DNA from: CAYGZQ01 sp964354375 [NCBI: uncultured Planctomycetota bacterium]
GTDB lineage: Bacteria; JAJVIF01; JAPKYR01
NCBI GenBank assembly: GCA_964354375.1
Contig: CAYGZQ010000007.1
Span: 28,453-92,452 of the forward strand
Direction: 5' to 3'
DNA: 64,000 nucleotides
This document shows positions 29,301-36,967 of the stretch, piece after piece. A model generated the notes under the pieces. The model was not told the DNA's origin. It searched no databases and worked only from the letters and a program-made list of their open reading frames with translations. The stretch's first letter is position 1; every line of letters begins with the position of its first letter. The translations under genes and the position numbers were made by a program.

Positions 29301-29850
29301 CGGCGGCATTCATCTCGCCAAGGGCGATATCCAGATCGCCAGGGAGTACTTCGAGCGATCCATGGAAGTCAAGAAAGTCATCGGGAACATGGTAGGAATG
29401 CTGCACTCGCAGATCACGCTTGCGAGGATCGCCAACATGGAGGGACGTCACGACGAGGGTCTGAGACTCGCCGAGGAGGTTCTGGAGAACGCACGCAAGA
29501 GAAACCAGCGCTCAATCGAACTCGAGTGCCTCACGGAGATCATGGTTGCGAAGGCCCAGATCGAAAACCCAGTCAAAGCCCTGGATGTCCTCAGCGCAAA
29601 CGAGGACCCCTCGAACCTGAACGCGGGCGTATCCTCGGCACTCATATCGTTCGCCTACAAGGTCGGCGAGCTCGCATTCCAGGCGGGCGACGAGAGCCGC
29701 GCGCTCAGGTACATCGGCCTGTCGGGCAAGATCGTCGAGGGTATCCTCGAGAGCATCACCGAGCCCGAGTGGCGTTCCGCATACGAAAAGAAACGGGAGC
29801 GCATCCTGGAGACATATCGGCGTCTCAAGCCCGCCATCGCGGAAACGTAG
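26323..29850 (+). CDS. Protein kinase-AAA ATPase-TPR signalling protein (1175 aa)
   Basis: Three parts are visible. Residues 15-270 form a protein-kinase fold: glycine-loop IGSGLSAHAF, Lys46 in VVVKII, catalytic loop HGDLHAGN (148-155, an unusual HGDLH in place of HRDLK), and DFG at 172-174. No APE motif follows. Residues of about 285-560 form an AAA/STAND module introduced by THFVGRKNE, with Walker A GEAGVGKT (310-317) and Walker B VVLFLDDLHWAD (about 430-441). Residues of about 700-1150 are TPR repeats (YNNLGLVCR, LGNLGIVYFERGEYERAFEC, LGTLGGIHLAKGDIQIAREY). This is the architecture of STAND-type kinase regulators related to PknK, sensing a signal and oligomerising. The target is unknown. 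It stands alone, and a GNAT gene follows. Confidence 0.85.
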   Translation: MSEDAGAYLGLRLKGRYLIEDHIGSGLSAHAFRAYDTLLQGRVVVKIIKSSIADVAIDLGEKWKEESRKAMQVRGHPHIASILDLGEETLAVSDKPENVHFIVTEFIEGKTLRDLAGDRSPLDPPTIFAISHQLLSTLDFLQARKLSHGDLHAGNIMVSQTGGNRPFIKIIDFGLASNTLVPRNREKDIHFALGQLEHLCKKALAVEKEEHTRAVLESFAAQLKKAQNFIPSGRMRIADLVAEVETLQQELAKGAVPGAKAVTDGEGPRRRIDVTRRTHFVGRKNEVERLYQLTSNAFLSKQGALMFVSGEAGVGKTRLVDEVLGRIATERTRHLLLYNRCKQAPNLPHAALFEAVTDFLDEIPGGTDEEKLSVVLGSSHNIVRPFASLIADYRAISGMNPSRDPEISSSGNAAHLFSGFLTQAALNTPVVLFLDDLHWADAATLEFLDFFAARIHDSPIVVFATHRPEELAGGRDGKPHPLDILLAKLDSNVSTRTIELGGLEREEVDEILSNLYTFVRPDDFTALSESVRKMAGGNPFYLFEITGLMEDEKILVERGENNWILDGDLAEFAVPDSINSLIHRRVDRLSLNEILLLRAAALQGDSFDINLLERMFTPPDENLSDIIENLLKRHGLIQQREPVHFAFSHHQVRRAILRGIPQDDVARGHHDIARLLQQMAEENQTAVPNYLIAHHLSLAGENTAAAENFHAAGKRALKAQQFHLALDHLRHAADLLGPSDMETVLGINVTLDLLEAVKPLGERKLHEMAVHQLQAIAGHTGRPDLQLRSMLEECIYLRMISENEKSLQVALSLLELARKKEDEQTEAVALKEAGTTSYLMGNMETAEEYFHLAAGILASTGDRAQLARVYNNLGLVCRNTMRQSEMIRYFRRALDIFREIDDSIGQRFPLGNLGIVYFERGEYERAFECFSALKASMGDRADLMMEAKVDFSIGEIYLEVGLLDKARESCEHALETFMTIGNRQGESEVLGTLGGIHLAKGDIQIAREYFERSMEVKKVIGNMVGMLHSQITLARIANMEGRHDEGLRLAEEVLENARKRNQRSIELECLTEIMVAKAQIENPVKALDVLSANEDPSNLNAGVSSALISFAYKVGELAFQAGDESRALRYIGLSGKIVEGILESITEPEWRSAYEKKRERILETYRRLKPAIAET

Positions 29851-29876
29851 CCGCCCCGAAAAAATCCTGCCCTTCC

Positions 29877-29906
29877 TTGCGAATCACGTTCCGTTTCTGG
29901 TAACAC
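29877..29906 (+). promoter_or_regulatory. Promoter of the GNAT gene
   Basis: TTGCGA at 29877-29882, an 18-bp spacer, then TAACAC at 29901-29906. The GTG start at 29914 is seven bases after the -10 and lacks an SD, again suggesting a leaderless transcript. Confidence 0.35.
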
Positions 29907-29913
29907 TGCACCG

Positions 29914-30528
29914 GTGCTAAACCTGGAAGCTCAGCCGAACCAGTCCGTTTTCAGCTCCGTCGTTCGATCGCCGCGCCTGATCCTTCGACCATACTCCGAA
30001 GTGCGCGATCTCGAAGATATCGCCTCGATGCTCGCCGATCCTCGAAACGCGGACGCCATCGGGGTATCACCCGGTGCATTTTCAGTCGAGAGAGTTCGAC
30101 AATCCAAGCGGGCTCGCGCAGACTCAGGTGTCGCCGGAGACTGGACCGTCTTTTTTCCCGCAAACGATGCGGAGCGTTTCGTCGGGGAAGCGAGAATCGC
30201 TGACTGGGACTCACTGAATCACATCAGGGAAATCTTCGCCTCGATCCACCCAGCGTATGGCGGCAAGGGCTTAGGAGTCGAGGCCGTCTCCGCTCTCATG
30301 GAACACATTTTCCGTACGGACCAGATTGCCACGGTCAGGGTCCAGACCCTGGAAAGCAATCTGAAGGCGCTGAGACTGACGGGGAAGCTCGGTTTCAGGG
30401 AATCGGGCAGACGAATCGTGCTTCCCGATCCCGTCCGCGGATTCAAGGGCGGGACGGCTGTCTTCCTCGAGTGCAGATCCCACCAATTCAGACTTCCAAC
30501 CGAAGGCACAGAAAAAACCCGGCTTTGA
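29914..30528 (+). CDS. GNAT-family N-acetyltransferase
   Basis: 204 residues, GTG start. RimJ/RimL-like GNAT: SPRLILRPYSEVRDLEDIAS opens the fold, the acetyl-CoA pyrophosphate loop is HPAYGGKGLGVEAV (Q/RxxGxG/A pattern as YGGKGLG), and NLKALRLTGKLGFRESGRRI carries the helix and strand that close it. It acetylates an amine of a protein or small molecule; the substrate cannot be told. It is convergent with the lipoprotein operon at 30583 and separated from it by that operon's terminator. Confidence 0.85.
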   Translation: MLNLEAQPNQSVFSSVVRSPRLILRPYSEVRDLEDIASMLADPRNADAIGVSPGAFSVERVRQSKRARADSGVAGDWTVFFPANDAERFVGEARIADWDSLNHIREIFASIHPAYGGKGLGVEAVSALMEHIFRTDQIATVRVQTLESNLKALRLTGKLGFRESGRRIVLPDPVRGFKGGTAVFLECRSHQFRLPTEGTEKTRL

Positions 30529-30540
30529 AACCGGGTTACG
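30505..30540 (-). terminator. Rho-independent terminator of the subtilase-lipoprotein operon
   Basis: Read on the minus strand, AACCCGG (30531-30537) pairs with CCGGGTT (30516-30522) around an 8-base loop and runs straight into a T-tract (plus-strand GAAAAAA at 30511-30517). It lies about 45 bases after the stop of the lipoprotein gene. Confidence 0.8.
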
Positions 30541-30582
30541 TTGAACTCTTTATTGAATCGGCAGTCCAAGGATCTCAACGCA

Positions 30583-31470
30583 TCATCTGAATTTCGCCAG
30601 CATGATCAGCAGGTCGTTGGATCCCGCATTACCCTCGCCCGCGACCTTGCCGGCTATCGAGTCGGCCGCCTCCTTGCTGGCCGTGTCCTCGCCGAGCAGG
30701 AACTGCGCCAGGCTCTTGGCGGCGATCAGGTCGACCTCATTGATGTCATCGTGGATCTGGCTCGAATCGTAGTAGCCGGGCTCCGCGATGACCTTGTTCA
30801 ACAGGTCGAGCGCCGTCTGCGCATCGCCCTTGCCCAGCGCGATCCCCGCAAGCCCCACGCAGGCGTCATAGTTGTTATACCCGCCGAAGAGGCTCTGGTC
30901 GAAATGGACCTTTCCTTCCTGATGATTGCCCTTGCCTCTCGAGAAGCACCATCCGAGCCCGTTCTCAGCCGACAGAACGCCCTGCGTGAGAAGCGTGTTC
31001 TGGTTTTCCTCGCCCTCGATGTATCGCATGTAGGGCAGCCAGACCTGTCCCGACCTGGCATCGTTCGCCTGTGTGTTGAACACGCGGATGGCCGAATCAT
31101 AGTCACCGCTCTGGTACTCGATCCAGGCGACCATGTTCTGAGCATTCAGGAGAGTGAACGTTCCGAGCTGTCTCGAGCCGTGGATGACCTCCACCTGCTC
31201 ATCGAGCCTGTAACGGTAGCCTGCCGCGGGGTTCGCGAACGAGATTCGCATCGTGTAGTCGCCGGTCGGAGCATGGATGATGAAATTGCCCCACCGGTCG
31301 GGATAGTTGACCGCCGGGTTCCCCGTAAGCGTCACCATCACAGCCTCGCCGCCGAGCGGATTGCCGAAACCGTCCACCACCCGACCCATCAGCGTGCCGC
31401 TCGATCCCCCCTCGCACGCGACAAGCCCGAGAAGCATGGCTATGAGTCCTGCAAAGGCTATGTTTCGCAT
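30583..31470 (-). CDS. Lipoprotein with carboxypeptidase-regulatory-like domain and TPR-like region
   Basis: 295 residues from ATG 31470, chosen for the SD GAAAGGA and the signal peptide MRNIAFAGLIAMLLGLVAC (lipobox LVAC). Mature residues begin with a transthyretin-like carboxypeptidase-regulatory domain (GTLMGRVVDGFGNPLGG, NFIIHAPTGDYTMRISF). The rest is helical with TPR-like pairs (MVAWIEYQSGDYDSAIRVFN, VGLAGIALGKGDAQTALDLL). It is likely a periplasmic or surface scaffold. It is transcribed 41 bp downstream of the subtilase and ends at a strong terminator. Confidence 0.8.
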   Translation of the reverse strand: MRNIAFAGLIAMLLGLVACEGGSSGTLMGRVVDGFGNPLGGEAVMVTLTGNPAVNYPDRWGNFIIHAPTGDYTMRISFANPAAGYRYRLDEQVEVIHGSRQLGTFTLLNAQNMVAWIEYQSGDYDSAIRVFNTQANDARSGQVWLPYMRYIEGEENQNTLLTQGVLSAENGLGWCFSRGKGNHQEGKVHFDQSLFGGYNNYDACVGLAGIALGKGDAQTALDLLNKVIAEPGYYDSSQIHDDINEVDLIAAKSLAQFLLGEDTASKEAADSIAGKVAGEGNAGSNDLLIMLAKFR

Positions 31471-31511
31471 ATTCCAGTCCTTTCGATTACGAGTCGAATA
31501 TCTCCCGAGCT

Positions 31512-33161
31512 TCACTTGACGCCCCCGGCGCCATCCGCCAGCACGTAGAGAGCGGTGACGGGGGCAACCGGCGCGCCGCCCGACATCCCCATCACAGTCA
31601 CGCTCACATTGCCCATCGCCCCGGGCGTGAATCGACCCATATAGAAACCGGGGCGGCCCTCGACTTCCTCGAATACTATCGTCCCGTTAAGCGATGAATC
31701 TCGCATCGACCACGTCGCAGTCGGGGGGCTATCGAGGGGCACGAACGACTTGACCATCACGAGGACCTCGCCCGCGAATATCGGGCTTGCCGTCACTCCC
31801 ACCTGGAGATAGGAATTCGCAGATGTGCCGGATTGACTGAGCGCGCCGGCAGCGTTCAATATGCCGTACCCGTAGAAATCGTTTACGCCATTGTCGTTTT
31901 CATCCGGACCCGCCATCGGTATCGCAGTTAACTCGATTCTCGCTCGCACATCGTCCGGGGTCAAATAGGGATAATGACTGAGAATGAGCGCAGCCACGCC
32001 GGTAACCATCGGTGTGGCGAAACTGGTGCCGCTCGCAAGTCCGTACGGGGGACCTTCGCCGGTGTACAGATAGACTTCTCCCTCGGGCACGGTCGTCACA
32101 ATATCCACACCCGGAGCCATAATGCTCAGAATATCCTCACCGTAGTTTGAGAACACGGCTTTCAGGCCGTTGTTGGCGACAGCCCCGACCCCGATGACCT
32201 CCGGAAGGGCGGCCGGATAGTAAAGGCTTTGACGGTCGATGGCAGGATCCCCGGTTTTCTTGTAGTACTGACCGGGATTCGCGTTGCCCGCTGCGGCCAC
32301 GATCACAATGCCCGCGTCGTGGGCGTCGGTCACCGCCTCCTCCTCGATACTCATAGTACCCACTCCGCCGATTGAGAGGTTGATGACATCGCAGCCCGCC
32401 ACTCGGGCCTCGTCGATCCCCTCGACCTCATCGAAAATATCGCAGTCCAGAAGCGGGCCCCCACAAGCCCGGATCGGAAGCATCCTGATGTTCCAGTTTA
32501 CCCCGGCGACCCCCACACCGTTGTTCCCGACCCCGCCGATAACTCCGCACACGGCAGTGCCGTGACCGCTGTCGTCCTTCACAATGTCGGGCCATTCGGG
32601 TCCTTCCCTGACATTGATGCCGGGAAGAACCAGGTTGGGGATGAGATCGGGATGCGTGGTGTCGACACCGGTATCGATCACACCCACGAGAACACTCGCC
32701 GACCCAGTCTCGACATCCCACGCTCCGGGCACCTGCGCGACCAGCAGCTCTTCCTTCTGCAGCGAGTAGTACGGATCGTTGGGGACCCGCGATGCGCTCC
32801 GGCGATAGTTCGGATAAACCTCGGCGATGTTTGAAAAACCTCTCAGGCGCGTGATGGCCTCGAAAGGCGTGCTCCCGTCGGTGATCTTGTACCTCGCCAC
32901 CGGACGGCTCGACATCGCTTTGTCGAAAACGACGCCGGGAAGGATATCCGCCGACTGCGCCACTCTGGCATCGGCGTACGTTTTGAACTCGACTATGACT
33001 TCATCGGTGACCATCCCGTTGATGGAGTAGAGAACGGGAAGGTCCGCGTCGACAGGCACGTTTGGCGTCACCGCCTCCAGCGCCCCTGCCCCGGTCCCGA
33101 TCATCGTCAGGCCCAGTGCAGCCGCCACAATCGCGAACAAAAGATGGGGACGTAATGTCAT
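31512..33161 (-). CDS. Secreted subtilisin-like serine protease (S8)
   Basis: 549 residues from ATG 33161 (SD GAGGTG, spacing 8). Signal peptide (MTLRPHLLFAIVAAALGLTM), an I9-like propeptide (EVIVEFKTYADARV...VARYKITD), then the catalytic domain with the triad Asp163 (GVIDTGVD), His200 (SGHGTAV) and Ser380 (GTSFATP). The oxyanion Asn lies in VAAAGNANPG. A beta-sandwich C-terminal domain (residues about 450-549) follows, with no sorting tag seen. It has no lipobox, so it is released or periplasmic. It forms an operon with the downstream lipoprotein, which may be a partner or substrate. Confidence 0.92.
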   Translation of the reverse strand: MTLRPHLLFAIVAAALGLTMIGTGAGALEAVTPNVPVDADLPVLYSINGMVTDEVIVEFKTYADARVAQSADILPGVVFDKAMSSRPVARYKITDGSTPFEAITRLRGFSNIAEVYPNYRRSASRVPNDPYYSLQKEELLVAQVPGAWDVETGSASVLVGVIDTGVDTTHPDLIPNLVLPGINVREGPEWPDIVKDDSGHGTAVCGVIGGVGNNGVGVAGVNWNIRMLPIRACGGPLLDCDIFDEVEGIDEARVAGCDVINLSIGGVGTMSIEEEAVTDAHDAGIVIVAAAGNANPGQYYKKTGDPAIDRQSLYYPAALPEVIGVGAVANNGLKAVFSNYGEDILSIMAPGVDIVTTVPEGEVYLYTGEGPPYGLASGTSFATPMVTGVAALILSHYPYLTPDDVRARIELTAIPMAGPDENDNGVNDFYGYGILNAAGALSQSGTSANSYLQVGVTASPIFAGEVLVMVKSFVPLDSPPTATWSMRDSSLNGTIVFEEVEGRPGFYMGRFTPGAMGNVSVTVMGMSGGAPVAPVTALYVLADGAGGVK

Positions 33162-33333
33162 GTATGCCCACCTCAAAGGTGATAGTTCCGTCGAACATAG
33201 AATAGACTACAGAAACTGGCCAAATCTAACACCAAGACTACTACACGGGAAAACTTAACTCAAGTGTCCGCGCGCCCGTATGATTAATGTTCCACCTTAC
33301 GACCCAAAAATGAACCTCTGGGATCAAAGCAAG

Positions 33334-33464
33334 GGGGCCGTTGAAAAAGTCTGAAATGGTGACTTTCCGCACGTGGGGCAGGCTTTCCAGCCTGCCATTC
33401 AATCTGGATTCAGAGGCGACAGGCTGGAAAGCCTGCCCCACAAAGACGCATTTTCAACAGCCCC
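33334..33464. repeat. 131-bp MITE-like element with terminal inverted repeats
   Basis: Terminal inverted repeats 33334-33347 (GGGGCCGTTGAAAA) and 33451-33464 (TTTTCAACAGCCCC) match with one mismatch. Inside is a perfect 21-bp inverted repeat, 33373-33393 and 33421-33441 (GTGGGGCAGGCTTTCCAGCC). No target-site duplication is clear. This is the structure of a non-autonomous transposable element; no transposase is in the window. Confidence 0.75.
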
Positions 33465-33578
33465 AACGAGGAGAGGCACCCACATCCCGATTTCGCCCGA
33501 AAGCTGGTCACCGGATAAGGAGGGGACCACCCGCCGCGGCGGGCGAAATCAGTGTCCCGGTCCCCCTCGCGACCGTGG

Positions 33579-33584
33579 TACAAT
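33579..33584 (+). promoter_or_regulatory. -10 element TACAAT, six bases before GTG
   Basis: TACAAT is followed by six C residues and then the GTG start codon at 33591, with no room for an SD. Transcription would begin at the start codon. Confidence 0.5.
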
Positions 33585-33590
33585 CCCCCC

Positions 33591-34667
33591 GTGACTTCGG
33601 ACAAGGCAGAGAAACCGGGGATACCGATCGCAGTTATCTCGGACGGCAAACCTGGCCACGAGAATCAGAGCCTCGGAACGGCTGAACGGGTCCCGAACAG
33701 CAATGTTATCCTCCTGAGGCACAAGCTCAGGGAAGGACTCAAGGAAGGCCTTCTGCGCGCGCAGGTGCGTCTGTCCGGCGGCAGAATCGCGCACCCCCGC
33801 GCATTGCTCAGATACGCTTTTCAGGAGAGCGAGATCGATCGTCTGGCTGCGCACTCGCCCAGGGCCGTCATCGCCGCGGGAACTCCATCCGCTTCCCTCT
33901 GTATCCTCGCGGGCCGACTCACCGGCGCGAAAACCTGCGTCTGCATGAGACCCAGCATGCTGCCACTTGGGATGTTCGACCTCGCGATAGTCCCGGCGCA
34001 TGACAATCCGCCGGACGAACCGAACATTCTCCGGACCCTGGCCGCCCCGAACCGGGTTTCGCCTGAGAACCTTGCCAAGGAGGCCGACAGATGGTGGGAT
34101 GAGCTGCCTGCAGGCGACCGGATCGTTTCCTGGACCATCGGAGGGCCCTCCGCGAGCGCGAGATTCGACGAAACCCATGTTCTGGGCGGATTATTGGAGA
34201 CGCTGGTATGGGCCAGGCAGCACGGATGGCAGGTGTGGCTGTCCACTGCGCGACGCACGCCGGTGTCGCTGGAAGAGGGTATCGCGAAAATCGCCAGGGG
34301 ATATCCGGCGCTCACATGGATGCTTCTGTGGCATCGCGACCAGAGAAATCCCCTATATGCAATGTTTGCACGATCGCGCCTCGCGATTGTCACGTCCGAC
34401 TCGGTCAGCATGATCGCTGAGGCCGCAAGCGCGGGCAAGGGTCCGCTCGTCTACCAGGCGAGCGCGGCCACCGACCCGTCCGCGAAACCCTCCAAACATG
34501 ATCGAATGCTGGAAAACCTTATAGAAGCGGGCTACGGCGCCCAGGCTTCGACCTCAAGCGATCTCCTCGAAAAGATGCAGAGTCTGATTATGAGCAAAGA
34601 AGAGTTCCCCGGTCTAAACGATACCGACAAAGCCGCCCAGAGGCTCTTCGAATTATTGCGGGACTAG
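33591..34667 (+). CDS. ELM1/GtrOC1-like family protein, glycosyltransferase-like
   Basis: 358 residues from GTG 33591; the longer ORF from 33552 is disfavoured by the promoter position. It matches the ELM1/GtrOC1 (PF06258) family: PIAVISDGKPGHENQSLG at the N-terminus, RPSMLPLGMFDLAIVPAHD in the middle, SWTIGGPSASARFDE, and the second-domain LAIVTSDSVSMIAEAAS loop, which resembles the nucleotide-sugar pocket of GT-B enzymes. Bacterial members are linked to cell-envelope sugar metabolism. It is convergent with dus and the two stop codons touch. Confidence 0.8.
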   Translation: MTSDKAEKPGIPIAVISDGKPGHENQSLGTAERVPNSNVILLRHKLREGLKEGLLRAQVRLSGGRIAHPRALLRYAFQESEIDRLAAHSPRAVIAAGTPSASLCILAGRLTGAKTCVCMRPSMLPLGMFDLAIVPAHDNPPDEPNILRTLAAPNRVSPENLAKEADRWWDELPAGDRIVSWTIGGPSASARFDETHVLGGLLETLVWARQHGWQVWLSTARRTPVSLEEGIAKIARGYPALTWMLLWHRDQRNPLYAMFARSRLAIVTSDSVSMIAEAASAGKGPLVYQASAATDPSAKPSKHDRMLENLIEAGYGAQASTSSDLLEKMQSLIMSKEEFPGLNDTDKAAQRLFELLRD

Positions 34668-35699
34668 TCAGCGGACAGGGAGAGACCCGTCAATCGATGC
34701 GGGCGGGCGACCTTCGCCGAACTCAAGGAGTATGCGGGCGACCTCCTCGGGATCGTCACATCTCACGATCCGGTTTCTGACAAGCGACGCCTGCGCGAAC
34801 CCCCTAAGATATCGGACCACGTGTTTTCTGAACTCCAGAATCCCCCTCTTGTCATGAAACTGCGCCAAGAGCCGCCTTTGGTGTTCCAGCATCACCTCGA
34901 CCAATTCCGACCTGGTCCTTTTCGGTCGGCCAGCGCCTTCAGTCATGAATCTCTCACAGTCGCCCACAAGCCAGGGGTCGCCCATCATCGCTCGCCCGAT
35001 CATCACGCCCGCGCAGCCCGTTGTATCGAACATACGCTTTGCATCATCGGGTGTGCCGATGCCTCCGTTGCCGATAACAGGGATGGAAAGGTCACTCACA
35101 AGCCCCGCGATTGCCTCCCAGTCCGGCTCTCCGCCGAATCCCATCTTTGCAGTCCGACAATGAAGCGTAACCCAGGCGCAGCCGAGGTCCTGCGCGCGTC
35201 TGCAGGCCTCGATCCCCGATCGATCATCCGGGCTCGTGTAATACCCGATCCGTGTCTTCAGGCTGACCGGTATTTTCACCGCCCCCAGGATCGCTTTCAG
35301 ATTTGCCGACAGGAGATCGAGGTCCCTGAGAAGGGCGCTGCCGCCCCCGCCCTTGTGAACCTTCCGCACACTGCATCCGCAGTTGAAGTCGATTGTGCTC
35401 GCGCCGGCATCCTCAAGGATTTTCGCCGCTGTCGCGCAGATGTCGGGAACGCTTCCGAAAATCTGCACGTGGCATCTCTCTTTCGCCACGTCCCTGACAA
35501 AGGCGTCCCTGTCGGGCGATTTCCTTGAGGCGACAGCATGTGTGGAGACGAAGGGGACCCAGACATGACGCGCACCGCGTTCTCGAAGAATCGGTCGATA
35601 GGCGGCGTCCGTCCATCCCGCAAGCGGCGCTGCGCATACGGGCTTCTCGGCCGGATCGAGAAGTCGTTCCAGGAGATCATCGTCCCGCTTGTCTGCCAC
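34668..35699 (-). CDS. dus: tRNA-dihydrouridine synthase
   Basis: 343 residues, GTG start. FMN-dependent reductase that converts uridine to dihydrouridine in tRNA. Visible are CAAPLAGWTDAAYRPI (FMN phosphate/AP[MV]AG motif), the catalytic-Cys loop DFNCGCSVRKVHKGGGGSAL, the KTRIGY and HCRTA motifs that bind FMN and substrate, and VIGNGGIGTPDDAKRM with the GVMIGRAMMGDPWL end of the barrel. The active-site loop reads CGCS rather than CGCP, a small departure. Which Dus subclass (A, B or C) is unclear. Last gene of the cofactor operon, 68 bp after coaX. Confidence 0.9.
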   Translation of the reverse strand: MADKRDDDLLERLLDPAEKPVCAAPLAGWTDAAYRPILRERGARHVWVPFVSTHAVASRKSPDRDAFVRDVAKERCHVQIFGSVPDICATAAKILEDAGASTIDFNCGCSVRKVHKGGGGSALLRDLDLLSANLKAILGAVKIPVSLKTRIGYYTSPDDRSGIEACRRAQDLGCAWVTLHCRTAKMGFGGEPDWEAIAGLVSDLSIPVIGNGGIGTPDDAKRMFDTTGCAGVMIGRAMMGDPWLVGDCERFMTEGAGRPKRTRSELVEVMLEHQRRLLAQFHDKRGILEFRKHVVRYLRGFAQASLVRNRIVRCDDPEEVARILLEFGEGRPPASIDGSLPVR

Positions 35700-35767
35700 C
35701 GGGGCAATTGTAGCATGCGCCTCCGGCGCATGGTTCTTGGGGATCCAGGCGGCACCGCTGATGCGCC

Positions 35768-36553
35768 TTACCTGCTCCGATTCAAATTGTGGATTATCTT
35801 CAACCCTTTCAGAGTGAGGTCGGGATCGACATGCTGGATTACATCGGTCGCGTCCGCGACAAGCTCCACCATTCCGCCGGTACCGATAACGGTCGCGTCA
35901 TCGCCCAGCTCCCTTCGGAACCTGGACACCATCCCCTCCACTACGGACGCGTAACCGTTTATCGCCCCCGACATGAGGCTCTCCTCCGTGGCATGACCTA
36001 TCGCGCTCACCGGCGGACGGAAATCGATCATAGACAAGAGTGCCGCTTTATCCGCGAGCGCTGCGAACGATGTCCGCATGCCGGGGAAAATGGCGCCTCC
36101 GATGTATTCCTTGTTTCGGGTAATGGCGCAGAATGTCACGGCCGTGCCGAAATCGATAATGATCAGAGGAGGTGTGTATAAATGAATTCCCGCGACCGCG
36201 TTGACGATCCTGTCCGCGCCCACCTTCCTCGGATCGTCGTACTTGACCGCAAGCTCGGTGCGTATCCCGGGTCCGACAATAAGAGGGTCGATGTCAAAAT
36301 AGGTCTTGCCCACCGAGCGGAAAGTGCTTGTCAGAGAAGGCACCACCGACGAAAGCACGATTCCGTCGATATGATGAAATGCGTCGCCTTTGTCCGACTC
36401 GGTTCTGAGGGTGAGGATATTCGCCAGGAGCGCTCCGTACTCGTCGGCCGTTTTCTGAGGATCGGTGGCGATTCGGGCCTTTGCGGCGATCCTGTCTCCG
36501 TCAAAGACCCCGCAGACAATATTCGTGTTCCCTATGTCGATCGCGAGCAACAT
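35768..36553 (-). CDS. coaX: Type III pantothenate kinase
   Basis: 261 residues, the usual length. Phosphorylates pantothenate, the first committed step to coenzyme A. ASKHA-fold motifs: DIGNTNIVCGVF at residues 5-16 (phosphate 1), the GADRIVNAVAG substrate motif, and IIDFGTAVTFCAI (phosphate 2), with GAIFPGM following. It sits between the coiled-coil gene and dus, in the same run as panB-panC-panD, so the CoA precursor and its kinase are co-transcribed. Confidence 0.95.
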   Translation of the reverse strand: MLLAIDIGNTNIVCGVFDGDRIAAKARIATDPQKTADEYGALLANILTLRTESDKGDAFHHIDGIVLSSVVPSLTSTFRSVGKTYFDIDPLIVGPGIRTELAVKYDDPRKVGADRIVNAVAGIHLYTPPLIIIDFGTAVTFCAITRNKEYIGGAIFPGMRTSFAALADKAALLSMIDFRPPVSAIGHATEESLMSGAINGYASVVEGMVSRFRRELGDDATVIGTGGMVELVADATDVIQHVDPDLTLKGLKIIHNLNRSR

Positions 36554-36571
36554 ATGCCGGGACCGAAAGCC

Positions 36572-36868
36572 TCACTGCTCAGCCTGGAGACCGCGATAGT
36601 ATGCGCGCTCCTTCTCAAGCTTCTCCACGACCGGCTTGATCTTCTCGAACTCGGCCTTGATTTCCTTCAGCTCAGCTTGCAGCTCCGATATTCGTCCTGA
36701 AAACTCGCTGTCGGCACGCTTCAGCACGTCCATGCGGTACTCAAGCGAGCGTATGAGCTTCTCCATGTCCCTTCCGCCCGTGAGTTCGTCGATCTTCTCG
36801 GTCAGTTCCTTGATGTAATCCTCAAGGAACTCGATATGTTCCTGCCGATTTCTGATGTCGGTGGTCAC
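36572..36868 (-). CDS. Small coiled-coil protein
   Basis: 98 residues, GTG start with SD AAAGGAAG at the right spacing. Almost entirely charged heptad-type helix (EFLEDYIKELTEKIDELTGG and ISELQAELKEIKAEFEKIKP). No cysteine and no signal peptide. It lies within the cofactor operon, 99 bp after nadC and 18 bp before coaX. It may be a scaffold or structural protein; function unknown. Confidence 0.75.
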   Translation of the reverse strand: MTTDIRNRQEHIEFLEDYIKELTEKIDELTGGRDMEKLIRSLEYRMDVLKRADSEFSGRISELQAELKEIKAEFEKIKPVVEKLEKERAYYRGLQAEQ

Positions 36869-36967
36869 TTGGTACTTCCTTTCCGAAACGCATCGCCCGC
36901 AGGTGCCTCACTCATCACACGGTCTGAAGGCACAAGCCGGGCTGAATGCTCTCAATATTAATATCGG

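Larger units (their letters stand above)
33162..33590. other. Intergenic region containing a MITE-like element
   Basis: Divergent interval between the subtilase and the ELM1-like gene. Apart from the inverted-repeat element at 33334-33464 and the promoter at 33579, I see no gene; short ORFs here (such as GQAFQP-type peptides) are translations of the repeat. Confidence 0.5.
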
